A stretch of 64,000 nt of DNA, taken from assembly GCA_943735955.1 (NCBI GenBank), contig OX030961.1:7017920-7081919 (forward strand). The letters are read 5' to 3'. The translations under genes were made by a program, and so were the position numbers. Below the pieces are notes generated by a model, which was not told the DNA's origin, made no database searches, and worked only from the letters and a program-made list of their open reading frames with translations. Positions 29,736 through 42,263 of the stretch are shown piece by piece. Every line of letters starts with the position of its first letter. Within the stretch, counting starts at the first letter, position 1. This DNA comes from Piscicola geometra (taxonomy: Eukaryota > Annelida > Clitellata > Hirudinida > Piscicolidae).

Positions 29736-30983
29736 ATGGCAACTCAGAAGTTATATACGGAGCAGGTTGAGAGAATGGCTGAAGTTATCAGTTCAGATTT
29801 TTCAGTACATTCTCGTGGCGATCTTCCTGACTTGAGCATAAAGCCCGAACGCCTTATTTTAGCCATTATGCACCGTTTCGACGACAACAATATCACAATG
29901 ACTGACATCAGAATCAACGGCGGCTTTGCCAGCGTAATTGTTGGAGGTCTGGAGAACAGCACGTTCAACGACCTCGACATTCTCTTCAACTTGGACTCGC
30001 CCCCAAACCACATGCCCGACCGAACCAGGCACGACTTCATCCGCAAGTGTGTTATCGAAACACTGTTCGACTTCGTGCCTGACACCGACCACAACGGCAA
30101 TGTGGTAGAGAAGTGCAAGGTTAGTCTGGAGAGACTGGCAGAGGAGTATGTACAGAAAGCCATATGTGTGCAGAATGGCTCCAACGACTTGTGGAGTTTG
30201 ATCACACTGAGGAACAACGTGGGCAAGAACATCGAGTTGAAGTTCGTCGACCGACTAAGGCGCAAGTACGAGTTCAGCATCGACTCCTTCCAACTCATCA
30301 TCAGTGACTACCTCGAGTACCTGGAGACCTTCCCTGAGGATGCCTCCCTCAGCATCTCCCCATCTGTTTCTGTGGAGAGTGTCTTTGGGGACTTTGAGAC
30401 AGCCTTGAATGACCTGGAGAACCGACTGATCCGTACCCAGAAGCCAGAGGAGATACGAGGAGGAGGCATGCTCAAGTACTGCTACTTGATCTCATGCGGC
30501 TACAAAGATGCCGATCCGAAGGCACCCACTCTCAAAAAATACATGTGTTCCCGCTTCTTTATCGACTTTCCTGAAGTGCATCGACAACAACTCCAACTCG
30601 AAAACTACTTGACGAACCACTTCTCAGGCTGTGATCACACTCCCAAAAGAACTTTCTTATCCTGTGTGGTGTCTCTGGTTCAAAAACACTCAGTTTGCCT
30701 GCCCGTCAGGGAACGAAACAGGACTTTATCAATGATACACACCATGGCGCTGCAGTACATGCATCCAAACAACCCCGAGCACTCACTCATTCAGACAAAT
30801 ACTTTCTCATACTCAAACGTCTACAACAACTACAGCAACTTCTACAACATATACAGCAACAACAACAATGTATACAGTGTCTACAACCACAACAACAATA
30901 GCAACAACAACGCCTTCAACAGTCTACACTTGAGCTTCTACACTCAAGGAGTCTTGCCACAACAACCCATCATCCAGTCCTAA
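29736..30983 (+). CDS. TENT5: TENT5/FAM46 non-canonical poly(A) polymerase
   Basis: Cytoplasmic terminal nucleotidyltransferase that extends poly(A) tails of selected mRNAs. The intronless frame gives 415 residues from ATG 29736; the frame extends slightly upstream without another ATG. The nucleotidyltransferase signature is present: RINGGFAS, then DLDILF about 20 residues later, and the third acidic residue in IELKFVDRLRRKYEFSIDSF. Family blocks follow: VFGDFETALNDLENRL, PEEIRGGGMLKYCYL, YMCSRFFIDFPE and LENYLTNHF. The glycine-rich motif is GG, which the superfamily pattern G-[GS] allows, whereas vertebrate FAM46 has GS. The last 60 residues are a N/Y/S-rich low-complexity tail encoded by AAC-rich DNA, replacing the usual end. 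AATAAA at 31393 is a likely polyadenylation signal. Confidence 0.94.
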   Translation: MATQKLYTEQVERMAEVISSDFSVHSRGDLPDLSIKPERLILAIMHRFDDNNITMTDIRINGGFASVIVGGLENSTFNDLDILFNLDSPPNHMPDRTRHDFIRKCVIETLFDFVPDTDHNGNVVEKCKVSLERLAEEYVQKAICVQNGSNDLWSLITLRNNVGKNIELKFVDRLRRKYEFSIDSFQLIISDYLEYLETFPEDASLSISPSVSVESVFGDFETALNDLENRLIRTQKPEEIRGGGMLKYCYLISCGYKDADPKAPTLKKYMCSRFFIDFPEVHRQQLQLENYLTNHFSGCDHTPKRTFLSCVVSLVQKHSVCLPVRERNRTLSMIHTMALQYMHPNNPEHSLIQTNTFSYSNVYNNYSNFYNIYSNNNNVYSVYNHNNNSNNNAFNSLHLSFYTQGVLPQQPIIQS

Positions 30984-31392
30984 CAGCAACTCCCTCTAGG
31001 CACTCCTCTTGACAATTCAACCTGTACATATGACAAATCTGATAATAAAAATACCAGTTAGATCTTTTGCTTCCATTGCTACCGCCAACACTACCACCAG
31101 GATCATCATCATCAACACATCTATTATCATCACCACCTCCATCATCACTACCCCAAGCCAACTTTCTACAATAATTCTTCGAAAGTACGTTCAGGCTTTC
31201 TGATCCATTGATTTTGCCTTGCAAATCGACAGACTCCTACTCAATGCGGCAACTTTCTATTCATGTAAATATGTTATGCCACTTTTCTCAACCTGATTGC
31301 TCTTGAATGTAATTAAGAGAGACATTTTGAAAAATGGAAAATATAAAAAAGCGAGCTGAATATATTTTCATGTTTTTTAAAATGAAAAATGA

Positions 31393-31398
31393 AATAAA
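31393..31398 (+). terminator. Candidate poly(A) signal of TENT5
   Basis: AATAAA, 410 bases after the TENT5 stop. Later sites are possible, since this family often has long 3' UTRs. Confidence 0.4.
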
Positions 31399-32617
31399 AA
31401 GTTAACATAATTTGCATGTTTAGGAAGTTGTAAAAATGAAAGTTCTGTGATGTATTACTTCTTTTGTACGTTTATAATCAAATCATCATTATTAATTTCT
31501 CCTTAGTCGAATATCTGTACGGAATCTTCCTATGAAATGTGTATATTATGTAATATAACATTTAACTCTTTTATTTATTTACCTATATTCTAATTTTTAT
31601 ATTATATATAAACATAAAAATTTTTTCCCGAAAAAATATACTTAACATATGTTTAGACTTATGTGTGTCTATCAATTAAAATCTTCTAGACTGGCGCCCT
31701 TATAATTCGGACTGTATACTTCTTTACGGTGCTCTCTGGCCTTGTTTATCATTGCTTTCTTCTTGTTTTTTCTTAATTAACTTAACCTTTTGTTGTTCAT
31801 TACATGTTATCGTTTGCTAAGCCGCCGTTACATTCTAACGTGTTGCAAACTTTGCGTAAGAGACTGTGTGCTATGTGGGGGTTATTGCGTCTCGTTTTGA
31901 AGTCTTGTTTACTTGGATCCGTACATGTTTCTCGCTCATTATCACTAGTTGATGATGATTCTGACGATTATGAGGAATATAATTATAATGATTATGAGGG
32001 AGATGATTATGAGGATTATGATGTTGATGAGGATGGTTAAAGATGGTACCCATCATCGCATTACCCATCCTATTATCATTTGATAAAGTGTTACTAATGA
32101 TTCCACCAGCCATCCTATTTTTATATTATTAAACTCTGGCGCGCTAGAGATGGTTGAAAATTCATGAAAAAGGTTTAAAAAAAAGTTTTTAAGATATGCA
32201 GAATTGTCGCCTTCTTTCATGCGTAAGTAGGACGTTTTGATCATCATCATAACCTTGATCTTCGTCCTTTCTTCCTTATTACTCTTATGCCTCTATCCTT
32301 TACTTTCTACTCACTCCTACACTCATCACCTCTAACATCATCACTATCATCTTCTTCATCATCATTTTTTTATCACCACTATCATCGTCCTTATCATCGT
32401 TATAATAAGTTTTTATTCATTGCTGTTGTCAAACATGGCTGTATAAAGATTAGTCCTATTTTTAGATGCATACTGATAACATTATGAGGATGACGCCGGT
32501 TATGATGACAATGATGATAATGATGGCTCATTTACTAGTATTTTGCATCAGCATCACTTTCTGAACCACCTGTATCATCTCCACTTGCTTTGTGTTTCGC
32601 ATCTATTCATTCTTAGG

Positions 32618-32762
32618 CTATCATCATCATCATCATTTATACTCTCTTTATCATCATCATCATGTATACCCTTCTTATCATCATCATCATCATTTATACT
32701 CTCTTTATCATCATCATCATCATGTATACTCTCTTTATCATCATCATTATATTATCATTATA
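32618..32762. repeat. (ATC)n-based minisatellite
   Basis: About four to five copies of a unit of about 28-30 bases: 4-5 ATC triplets followed by TATACTCTCTTT or a close variant. It is a higher-order repeat built on a microsatellite. Confidence 0.85.
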
Positions 32763-34843
32763 ACAGGCATTTTGCCACCGCCACGATGGCAATACAGCAG
32801 CGTGCATGCAAATCAGCTCGAAAGTCCTCGTCCTTATCATTTTCTCTAGGCTTCAATATTTTTATATGGCTTTGTCTCTGCGTACTTGTGTTTGTTTGTG
32901 TGTACGTGCGTGCATGTAATTTTAAAAATTATAATTTGTACCCTTTCTAATCTAGGACACATTCATAATATAAAATGTTAGACATAGGAAACTTTCGTTT
33001 CATGATGGGCCACAAAGGCTGCATACCGCGAAAGAGAACCTCAATAAAATACAAAGTATGTCAATGAAGTCTCAGTTGTTGGGTGTGTTATTCGATCTTC
33101 TTCGGTGCTGCCTCAAACAGACACATTTCGCAAATCAACGCAGCCTTACTGCTTTCCTCGCTGATCGCCCGATGAGGTACCTACTCGAACTCATCGACCT
33201 TCCTTCGGCTTGGATGCTTCAATCATTTCGACACGCATCCACCAACGACGACGCAGTCTGAAGCGGTATATCTTTCTGGAGACTGATGGCCACAACATAA
33301 GATCATCATCACCGAGTGTGCGAAGATATGAGGTCAGAAACCAAATGCTTCGTCTTTCTTAGAAAGTAATTCCCATTCTTTGTTAAAATCTTTCCAAATA
33401 CCATGTTTGCATGTTTGTAATAGCATCCTCGTGTTAAATCATCAGCATCAATAAGCACCACTGCAACTTTCGTAACTTGAATTCGTATATAACATCTAAT
33501 CACATTACACATAAACACACAAACAAACACCCATAGATTCTTATATGATTGAGAGTGACTTTGTTTGCATGACGTCAGCGGTTGAATTGTCACCCACGCC
33601 CTGCATTCACTCGCTTGTGCATTGTTCGACCCACTGTCACTCTCCTAAGACCATTTCCTAACAAGAGGTGGCAGCTTAGTCACATTTATTTTTGTCTTCG
33701 CATTAAAAAGTTATTTCAACAACCACGCATGCCACTACAGTTTCTGGGCCAGAATGCCTCTCAGTCCACAGTTGAAGTCTCCAGCACTCAACCAACCTTC
33801 CCCCACCCACCGTTGTTCTTTCAGTAATCTATATATTACTTATAAACTCGTGAGCCTTACGCTGCCTCTCTCTAAAGTTATCAGCTACTCATTCTGAATT
33901 GCAATATTGCTCATGTTGAGATCATCATCATCATACGTTACCAAGTTACACTGTAACTTCCATACAAGGCAGTCCAATGTTTCGCCCTAATGTTTCTTCA
34001 TTTTATAGACATGCATAAATTCATCATTCAATCGGCATTATCTCATATTTCATTTTTTAGAACCAATTTTTTAGAATTTTTTAGAAATAAAGTTTAGACT
34101 GCATCATTGGTACTCTTGGTGTCCGAAATGGCGTGGAAGAGCACGATGCCAAGCTTACAAGTTTTAATGCTTAGAGAAGGAGGAGGCCTCGAAAGGTGAG
34201 CAGTGGTGAAAGAGAATTTAGTCTGGCATTGCTACAAGAGTTGCAATGGAATCTGGGTTTCTTCAAGAGAATATTTACAATTCATTTCACTAAATTAATA
34301 CTAAACCGTTTGAAACCCGGCTGAACAACGACAAACAACAAGAAAAGCGGCATCTGTTGGCGAAAAAAGAAATCAAAGTGAGTTTAAGGTTTGCATTCGT
34401 ACTATAGATATCTCAACGAGCTTATTCACTGCTTGTTCTTTGTTTCTTTACCTCTACAGTGAGTTTAATTTTGAGATTGTGACTGGAAAACCAGAGCTGG
34501 ATGATATGCTCTGAATAATAAAGTTCACTTTTTTATTGTTATTTCAAGTGTAAAAGAATATTATTTTTATTCATGCATCTTGTGGTGGGATTAAAGTTCT
34601 ATAAATCTTTTTAAAATATTTAAATGATCCTTGTTTCTTTTATCTTTTTCGGTAAATTTTAGAAAAACTAATATCGTTTTATAAAATGTACTAACACGTG
34701 TGTTTGCTTTTGTATATGTGTGTGTTATTGCTTTAAAAAGTGTGCGTTTGTGGGTCTCTATATATGAGTTATTGTATGAGGAAACACACTTCATTGTTCC
34801 TTTGTCTAAGGACACCAGGTGTTTCGTGCTTCTCGATTGGGTG

Positions 34844-34892
34844 CTTTTGTGTGTTTTTTGTGTGTTTTTGTGTGTTTTTGTGTGTTTTTCGT
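34844..34892. repeat. Decamer tandem repeat (GTGTGTTTTT)n
   Basis: Four to five near-perfect tandem copies of a 10-bp unit. Confidence 0.85.
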
Positions 34893-36741
34893 TTATGTGT
34901 TCACATTCTGAGTTTAAAGCGTATGATTTGAAACCAGATGCAGAATGGGCTTTCAAAATAAATAATTCTTTGAGTCAAGGGCTTCAGAAGTTTGACAAAA
35001 TGTTTTTTATGCTCTTGCGCATTGTTACACTGCTATATTATCAACTTGCACCCAAGCCCCAGTCCTTGGCAAGACATGCACTATTCTCCATTCTTTCACT
35101 CAAATGAATGAGAACAGCATCTGCTCTCTTGTCGGTCGTCATAGAAAACCTGAGTCTTTGTATGCAAAGCTCTTTTCCATGAATATACTTACATACATAC
35201 GTAGTTATATTAAGAACTACATACTTGCATATATAAATACGAAAATACATAAAGACACACATCGGAAAGAAGTGAAATATATTCTGAAACATACGAGTCA
35301 TAGAATAAATAGCGAGCAAAGGTGCTTTTGGTGATTAGATTGGATAAATAAAAACCTAGTCTTGGTAGTTCTGCAGCCTTGAATATAACGTTTTTTAGCA
35401 ATATAAATTAGGTTCAACAGAATCGGTTATAATTTAAATAAAGAGGCGTTTTAATTGGAAGTCATTAATAAAAAGATTGGTTTAAAAATTTTTTTTGTTA
35501 AAGTTATTTGAGTTTACCTTTTAAATCTATATTTCTGTATATTTTTCTTTTAATGGAACTTTTTTATAGTAATTTTGAACCTTAAATTATGGCTGCCTGA
35601 TGCCACAAAGGAGCCAGTGAGCTGTCCCTTGATAGACCTGTGAACTTTATGCATTGTTCTGTACTGTTTGTCTCAAAACTCTTGGAAATTCTTCTGTAGC
35701 TGTGGAAAAATCATTCTTCTTTCGAAGGTATTTTAAGAGTTTTACCATTTTAAAGATTTATTAATATTTGTTTTCAAATTATATTTGAGTATTCTAATGA
35801 CTAATATAATTATTGCATCTTTGAAATCAACAGTTTTGGACGGGACAAAATGTTATGATGTTTTATAGCGGGGTTTTGGTGTTTCGATTCTGAAAATTGC
35901 AATTTTTTTGCCTATTAAGGCCAAGTTGGAAGGGCTTTTTACCATGTTCTTCTTGTTCTCTCGACCACACTAATAAATGGAAAACGATGATTCTTCAGAG
36001 CTTAAACCATTTTCTAAAGCAGTGTTTTCTGAAAGATTTTTAAATCGAAATTTTGGGTAGCAATAATTAATTAAGAGATTCATTTTAAATTGATACTAAA
36101 ATTACTTATAGAAAGTAGCTTCTAAGAGCCTAGTGTAGTTGATATCCATCAAACCTTTTATAATCATCACAAGTCGATCATCATCCTTTTTCTCATCATC
36201 ACCCTTCTCATTCTTTTCTTTTTCATCATTATCATCAGCATCTTTATCATCATCATCATCACCACCACTATCATCATCATCATCTTCATAATCCCCATAG
36301 CAATCTTTAATTCCAGAGAGTCTTATGAGCACTCGATAAGTCACGCGTGGCATCTTCCTCTTTATATTACGCATCTTTATTTTGCAAGTATTTTCCAAGT
36401 TATTTTTTCATTTTTCTCGTTTTTTCAGTCTTCTATTTATTGTTCTTTCTCCTCTATAAGACTAATCGGACGTTCAGAATCATCTTTACCGGCATGTTCA
36501 GTTTTCATATAGCATCTCGATCACGATGTTTTCTCGTCTAATCACCACCGTCTCTTTATTGCTGGCGTGGTTTCTACTTGCTACCAATTATGTTTATTTG
36601 TATTTGTATCTGAACAGCGTGTATCTTACTTTCATGCCGTACCTTTTATGCAATCATATTATTGAAATCCTCCCACAAACCACGGCAGTACCGAACCAAC
36701 ACAATATCAACTTCTTTAACAAGACTTAAAAAACACCTAGC

Positions 36742-36922
36742 TACACTACAGGAACACCACACCACAGCGACACCATGGCAACACCACAGCGACACCACAT
36801 AACACCACAGAAATACCACATAACACCACAGCAACACCATGGCAACACCACAGCAATACTACATAACACCACAGCAACACCATGGCAACACCACAGCAAT
36901 ACCACATAACACCACAGCAACT
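36742..36922. repeat. CAACACCACAG minisatellite upstream of TEAD
   Basis: Tandem array of about 21/22-bp subunits (AACACCACAGCAA-type and TACCACATAACACCACAG-type) that pair into a 43-bp higher-order unit. Three copies contain CACCATGGC, at ATG positions 36775, 36839 and 36882. Confidence 0.85.
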
Positions 36923-36952
36923 TAACTCATTACAGCTCCTCCTTAAACAGTC

Positions 36953-39900
36953 ATGAGCAGCAGCAGCGGCGACGAGAGCGACAGCAGCAGTTGTGGAGGG
37001 GCAGGCCAGGGAGGATGCGACAACGACGGCATCTGGAGCACTGACATCGAGCAGAGTTTCCTCGAGGCACTCGCAATCTACCCACCCTGCGGTCGCCGCA
37101 AGATCATTCTCTCAGAGGAGGGCAAGATGTATGGTGAGTTGGCATGCTCGCGAAATGAAAATAAAACTTCAATAAACGGTTTTTTGAATTTTACATATAA
37201 AATGGCAAGTTTTCGAAGAATTAGCCATCAGAACACAAAGTCACGATTTTCATTCGGAAGAAAATAGGCAGATCTCACGCAGCAGCCCTTTTATAAAAAG
37301 AAAAATAAAAATGCTTTTTTGTGTGTGTTTATTTGCGTAATCAAACAATTTTGTAAATATGACAAAAAGCATAATTATTTACTGTCAAAATTATTCAAAA
37401 CCATTTTCAAAAGAGCTTCAGAAAAGAAAGCCAGAGCAAATGTTAGTAGTCTTAGAGACAGAAACGAAACAAGCGAAAGTTGCTTCAATACTTTTGCAAC
37501 TTCCGCCAATTTTAAATCCTCCGATGCGCTGGCTTACTGCAAGAATTAATAAGGAGATGACTTGTAAGCCACCGTGGACCGCCAGATTGAGTTATGTGCC
37601 GTTATATTGCTCTTGCTCTTCCGCATAAACACCCCTCAGTGCCGTCTCACTCATAATCTCATATTTGCATGCCATGATTGAAAACTGCAATCTTTATAAT
37701 GTCGTTTAAAAAAGAGGTGTAAATCAATTTCTGGTTCTCAGTGGCGTACCCAATTAAAGAAAACGATAAAAGTGCGAAAATATTTATCACATATCAATTT
37801 AAAATTGACACTTCTTCAAATGTTTTAATGTCTGAAAATTGTAATGAATAAAAGTATATAATAAATGCAATGCATAAATAAACAAATAATGATGAATAAC
37901 TGGAAAGAGCTTTTTTTAAACAGTGAGTAATTTCAAGAAATAACATCTTTGAAAAAAGTAAAAAGTGAAAACAAACATAAGAAAAAAAAGAAGAAGATGC
38001 AAAGACCGTGTCAGTTTAAGGAGATATTTTGTAGCACTATCAACGAGCATTCTTCTTGGTTTCCAGGCAACACTTAATTGCTCGCTGCCTTAGCAACGCC
38101 TCTATTGTCCCTCTGGCGTATTCTCAAATAGATGACGCAATAACGTTCTTCAATCATTTAAGAACAAAACCTGATGCATTAAACAAACATGCGTGCTCTC
38201 ATTGGTCAGAGAAGTGACCAATAGAAGAAAGCGTATGAAAATGATTGACACCTACGCAACCAATGACAGGCCGCAACGAGTTGATAGCCAGGTACATAAA
38301 GCTCCGAACCGGAAAGACTCGAACCAGGAAGCAGGTGTCGAGTCACATCCAAGTGCTGGCAAGGAGGAGGTCTAAGGAGATGCAGGCGCAAGTGAAGGTG
38401 GATGCTTTGGTATACGGGGGTGGTCCTTGGAAACTCTTTGGTTGGCGCTGATGAATGCCTAATGAGGGCTCGTGGGCGTGGCTTGGAGGTGCTTGTTTGC
38501 ATTTTGGGGAAAAGTAAACGTTTTGAATAATTGATGAGACGAAGGAGTTCAAGTTTGACCGCTCGATTGAAACAGTTTGAAATTATTTCGTTTAAAGGTA
38601 TTATAAACACCATGTGGTTAAATTATTTATGAAGCCTGTGTGCTCCTGTTTTTCACTTCCTAGAACCTCCAATACCACAACCGCTGAAACTACCACCGCA
38701 ACTATCACAACCACCACCACCACAACTACCATTACCACCACAACTACCATCACCACCACAACTACCATCACCACCACAAATACCACCACCACAACTACCA
38801 TTCTTTCCACAACCACTAGAACTACCGCCACAACTACCATCACTACCCCAAATGTCTCAACCCCAACCCCCACCACCACAACAACAACAACAACAACCAC
38901 AATCAGGACCAGACCTCAAAAGAGAGGATGATGCAGTCACTCTCCTCAATGTCTTCGTCCCAGATCGTCTCGGCCACAACCCTGCAAGACACCACCAACA
39001 TCGACACCTACCCCAGCAACAAAATCAGCCATAAAGTCTACCATAACGAAGAGAACAACAACATCAATAAAAGTAATAATAGTTTTTATGAAGTTGTTAA
39101 CAACTGTTACATAAATGATAACGAGGATGATAATCATGTCGCTGCATATACAACTTACAACGAGGTTGGTGATGATGATGATGATGACGGCGATGATGAT
39201 GATAGTTATGATGATGATGACGATGGTGTTGTATGTTATAAAGCAACGTAATTATCGAAGAATAAATACACCGATGGTGATATTTTCAGACAGAAAGACT
39301 GCAGCATCGCAACTATTGCAAGCAGCACAGCAACGAAAACTGGGTGCCGCTGAACAAAAACAACACCTTCAACAACAACAAAAACCTCCATCACAGCAAT
39401 ACAAACAACATCATCCACAACAACAGCATCAACAACCATTTAAATTTCAAAGAGTTTAAAACGGACTTGCCTGAATTCAGCGTCGTGAAATACGAGGCGT
39501 TCGCGGAGGGAGAGGTGAGTGCATGCCAGACTCTTCATCCTTTATTCATTTCATATAATGCTATGTTTTCAATTTCATGTTTTATTTAACGTGAAATTCA
39601 GGTTATTTGATCTGTACTTCAATTTATAAATATAAATGTATCTAACGGCACCCCACAGAGCAGGTATTCGATAACGGAGCTGGACAAGCCTCTGTTAAAC
39701 CACTCACGCCATTGGCCCGTCAGTTCTTGCATTCCTTCACGAATCATTTAAGCCTTTTATGAAACATCTTTTTGTGTAACTATGCATTTTTTTAAATATT
39801 AAAAAAAATCATTCATCAAATACTTTGGGCATTCATTTATTGATAGAGTATGCATGTCAACGATTAATTCATTCATCCAGTCATCCAGCCATTCATTCAT

Positions 39901-41047
39901 CCATTCATTCACCAATCAACTGCAAGCAGACAGTGCAGCTGAACGACTTGCGAGGCAAGTACCCAGATGAACTCTTCCAACTCATGCACTCCTCCTCACA
40001 CCACCTTCCTTTCTTCCTAGTCAAGTACTATGTACGTGGTGGTAGTGATGATGATGAAGATGATGAGGATGATGATGAGGATGATGACGATAATAAAGGT
40101 TCCTAAAGTTAAGTTGGCGATGTACAGGTGGGGGTGAAGGAAGACTTGGTCAAGAAGGCAGGTCTCTTCTATGGAGTGGCTAGCGAGTGAGTCTGCTGCA
40201 CATATATTCTGTAGCTGTAGGAGGCCCTTTAGTTCTGCTATGATGCTACGACAACAACTTAGAATTTGAATATACGTTTTAAATTTAAAATTTTTCAATG
40301 TAATATATAAGTTCACTTGTACTACAGATACCAGTGCTCAAAAAATACGTTCATATGTGAGTCAACCAAAGTGTGTTCGTTTGGCAGAGAAGTGGTCGAG
40401 AAAGTAGAGGTACTTCGTATTTCATTATACTATTATTAAAAGATTTGAATGTGTGAAATGCAGCTTGCTATACAATTTCACAGCGCCTATTGTCGAATAA
40501 TTGCTTTTATAAAAGCACTTCACTTCTTCAACCATAATGCATCACCACGTCTATCCCTACATTCATCCCTTGATAGATCGACCAGGGTCAAATCACCAGC
40601 GTAGCAGACGAAACTGCGCAAGAAAACATCAATGACTTGTCGAGAAGGGAATCGATGAATGACGAGACGGCCAAAAGACTGTTGAGCGTCTACTCGCGCA
40701 AAAGATCGCCCATGTGCGAGTACATGGTGAGTTTCATCTCGAAACTGCTGGAGCTGAAGGACGATGAGATGAGGGCGAGTGTCCTGGAGAATCTCACCGT
40801 TTTAAAGGTTGGTGTGCTGAAGTGGAAAGATTGAAAATGAGTTTTTTGCCTCGTTTGAATGGTTTTCAAGCTGAATGATGTTTTTATTCAGACAATAGTA
40901 AATGAAGAAATAGTAAATATTTAAAATAATTTCCAGGTGATTAGAGATAATACGACCAAAGAACTCTTAATGGGAATGGCTTTTTATTTCGAGCTTGCAA
41001 AATTCGATAAAAATATCAAAAGTGAAGTTTATCAAATTATTCGATAA
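36953..41047 (+). CDS. TEAD: TEAD/Scalloped TEA-domain transcription factor
   Basis: Sequence-specific DNA-binding partner of YAP/Yorkie in the Hippo pathway. Exons 36953-37133, 38270-38397, 38907-39164, 39290-39514, 39659-39718, 39927-40031, 40128-40186, 40328-40409, 40577-40807 and 40937-41047 join in frame to 479 residues. The TEA domain is nearly invariant: [70 protein letters not shown]. The linker motif [10 protein letters not shown] is kept and is followed by a long N-rich stretch. The YAP-binding domain is recognisable but diverged: [105 protein letters not shown]. About 35 residues are inserted before RSPMCEY. The start follows an acceptor-like CCTTAAACAG, so a 5' non-coding exon is possible. 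The 60-bp exon 5 and the acceptor at 39926 are the weakest calls. Confidence 0.9.
38678..38905. repeat. ACC/ACA trinucleotide tract in TEAD intron 2
   Basis: About 220 bases of ACC, ACA and CAA triplets run directly into the acceptor of TEAD exon 3 at 38907. They read as polythreonine in one frame, but exon phase and TEAD homology place them in the intron. Confidence 0.8.
39165..39235. repeat. (GAT)n tract in TEAD intron 3
   Basis: Interrupted GAT repeat beginning directly at the donor after exon 3. Confidence 0.85.
40040..40092. repeat. (GAT)n tract in TEAD intron 6
   Basis: Interrupted GAT repeat starting within 15 bases of the donor at 40032. Confidence 0.85.
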
Positions 41048-41632
41048 GCATAGTTGAAAATAACTGTTTTTGCTAAATATGTTAAACATTTCGTTTTTAT
41101 ATATTATAAGAGGCTCAACATGCTATAAGTGAAAACCATTATAAAATTAATAAACGAAGCATTAAATATCATTTGAATGTTCTAAGTGTAAAAATAGAAT
41201 GATAATATCCCAGCAACAACGTGAATATAACTCTTTTAGTTTTAATACACTTTTAAAGTTTTCTTAAAGTTCTTTTTATTTAAAATAGAATTTCGTAGCC
41301 AATTTTTCATTACTTTCTTACATATATATAAAGGTATATTACTATAGGTATATGCTTTCTTATAGACAGAAATTAGAAGGGAAAGAAGATTGAAGATTAA
41401 ATAACTCATGTAAAATAAACTCAGTCCCTAGGCTAATGATCCACCTAGGGACTGTTTATAAATGAGCTCTGACTGGCTGAAATTGACTTTACTGTTATAG
41501 AATATCTTATAAAATAGTTTTAAGTTCAAATAAAACTTTATTCGACAATTACCTTTCTATCCTACTAAAGTGCGATTAATGGCTAGCTTCACTAACGTAA
41601 TCCCATGGAAATAGTCTTCCAAAAGTAAAATA
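41048..41632. other. Spacer between TEAD and BolA
   Basis: 585 bp between co-oriented genes, A+T-rich. A short palindromic CCTAG pair surrounds 41430-41450 (CAGTCCCTAGG and CCTAGGGACTG). No gene is seen. Confidence 0.55.
41149..41154 (+). terminator. Candidate poly(A) signal of TEAD
   Basis: AATAAA about 100 bases after the TEAD stop codon. Confidence 0.45.
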
Positions 41633-42263
41633 ATGTCGTGCTCATTGGAAGAAATAAGAAATAAACTCTTGAAAGAATTACCTGCTGATGACGTAGTATG
41701 TATTTTTATTTATAAAAATGAAAATTAATTTTCAATATATATCTTTAAAAAAGATTTATTTTATTTAAAATTTAAAATATTTCCTGGGTACCTATGTAGT
41801 ACATAGTATGTACCTATCATCCCTGAAATTAACTTAAAAAATTTTTCAATATAAGACTGATGGGTTAAGATTAGGTTCTGATGAATAATAACATTATATA
41901 AACTCTCATTTATTAACAACAGCTGATTGAAGATGAGTCAGGGGGCTGTGGTGCTAAATTTAGTGCTGTGGTTGTCAGTAAGTCCTTTGAAGGCAAGCCT
42001 CTTATACAGAGACAAAGGTGCTTCATAATCCTTAATATATCTTATTCAAAATTTCTAGCTTGTCATTTGTCTGTTTCCAAACATTTCTGACATTGAAATA
42101 AGATTTTATCACAAAAATCTATTATTTAGAATAAATGATTATGACACGAATCTGAAGGATGGTGAATGCAGTGCTGGCAGAAGAAATGAAGTTGATCCAC
42201 GCTTTTTCACAAAAGAACTACACTCCATCTGAGTGGCAAAAAAAACAAGCCACATCATCTTAA
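41633..42263 (+). CDS. BOLA2: BolA-like protein, BOLA2 type
   Basis: Small cytosolic protein that pairs with monothiol glutaredoxins in Fe-S cluster trafficking. Exons 41633-41695, 41923-42017 and 42158-42263 join in frame to 87 residues. The sequence follows BOLA2: MSCSLEEIRNKLLKEL at the N terminus, GGCGAKFSAVVVSKSFEGKP with the loop cysteine expected to ligate the cluster, LIQRQRMVNAVLAEEM, and IHAFSQKNYTPSEWQ with the invariant histidine. The third exon uses the acceptor TCTGAAG at 42157; an upstream AG at 42129 would shift the frame and destroy the match. AATAAA at 42387 lies 124 bases after the stop. It follows TEAD on the same strand. Confidence 0.93.

Larger units (their letters stand above)
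30984..36952. other. Gene-poor region between TENT5 and TEAD
   Basis: About 6 kb with no gene I can support. It includes the TENT5 3' UTR, CAT/ATC-rich patches (31080-31150, 31950-32035, 32330-32400, 36170-36300), the tandem arrays listed separately, and short open frames (33058-33261, 34700-35107) without recognisable content. Upstream non-coding exons or enhancers of TEAD may lie here. Confidence 0.6.

Noticed and set aside
29950..30000. TENT5 catalytic inactivation through GS to GG change
   Set aside because: The nucleotidyltransferase pattern accepts G-G or G-S, and the catalytic acidic residues are present.
34700..35107. 135-codon frame
   Set aside because: Its first half is driven by GT-rich repeats including the decamer array; no recognisable domain or splice structure.
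38614..38931. 105-codon polythreonine frame before TEAD exon 3
   Set aside because: The TEAD homology [14 protein letters not shown] begins at 38907 after a good acceptor, in a different frame; the threonine tract is intronic repeat.
42129..42236. Alternative BolA third exon starting at the AG at 42129
   Set aside because: It would shift the frame, remove the conserved VNAVLAEE and HAF segments, and end early; acceptor 42157 restores the whole domain.
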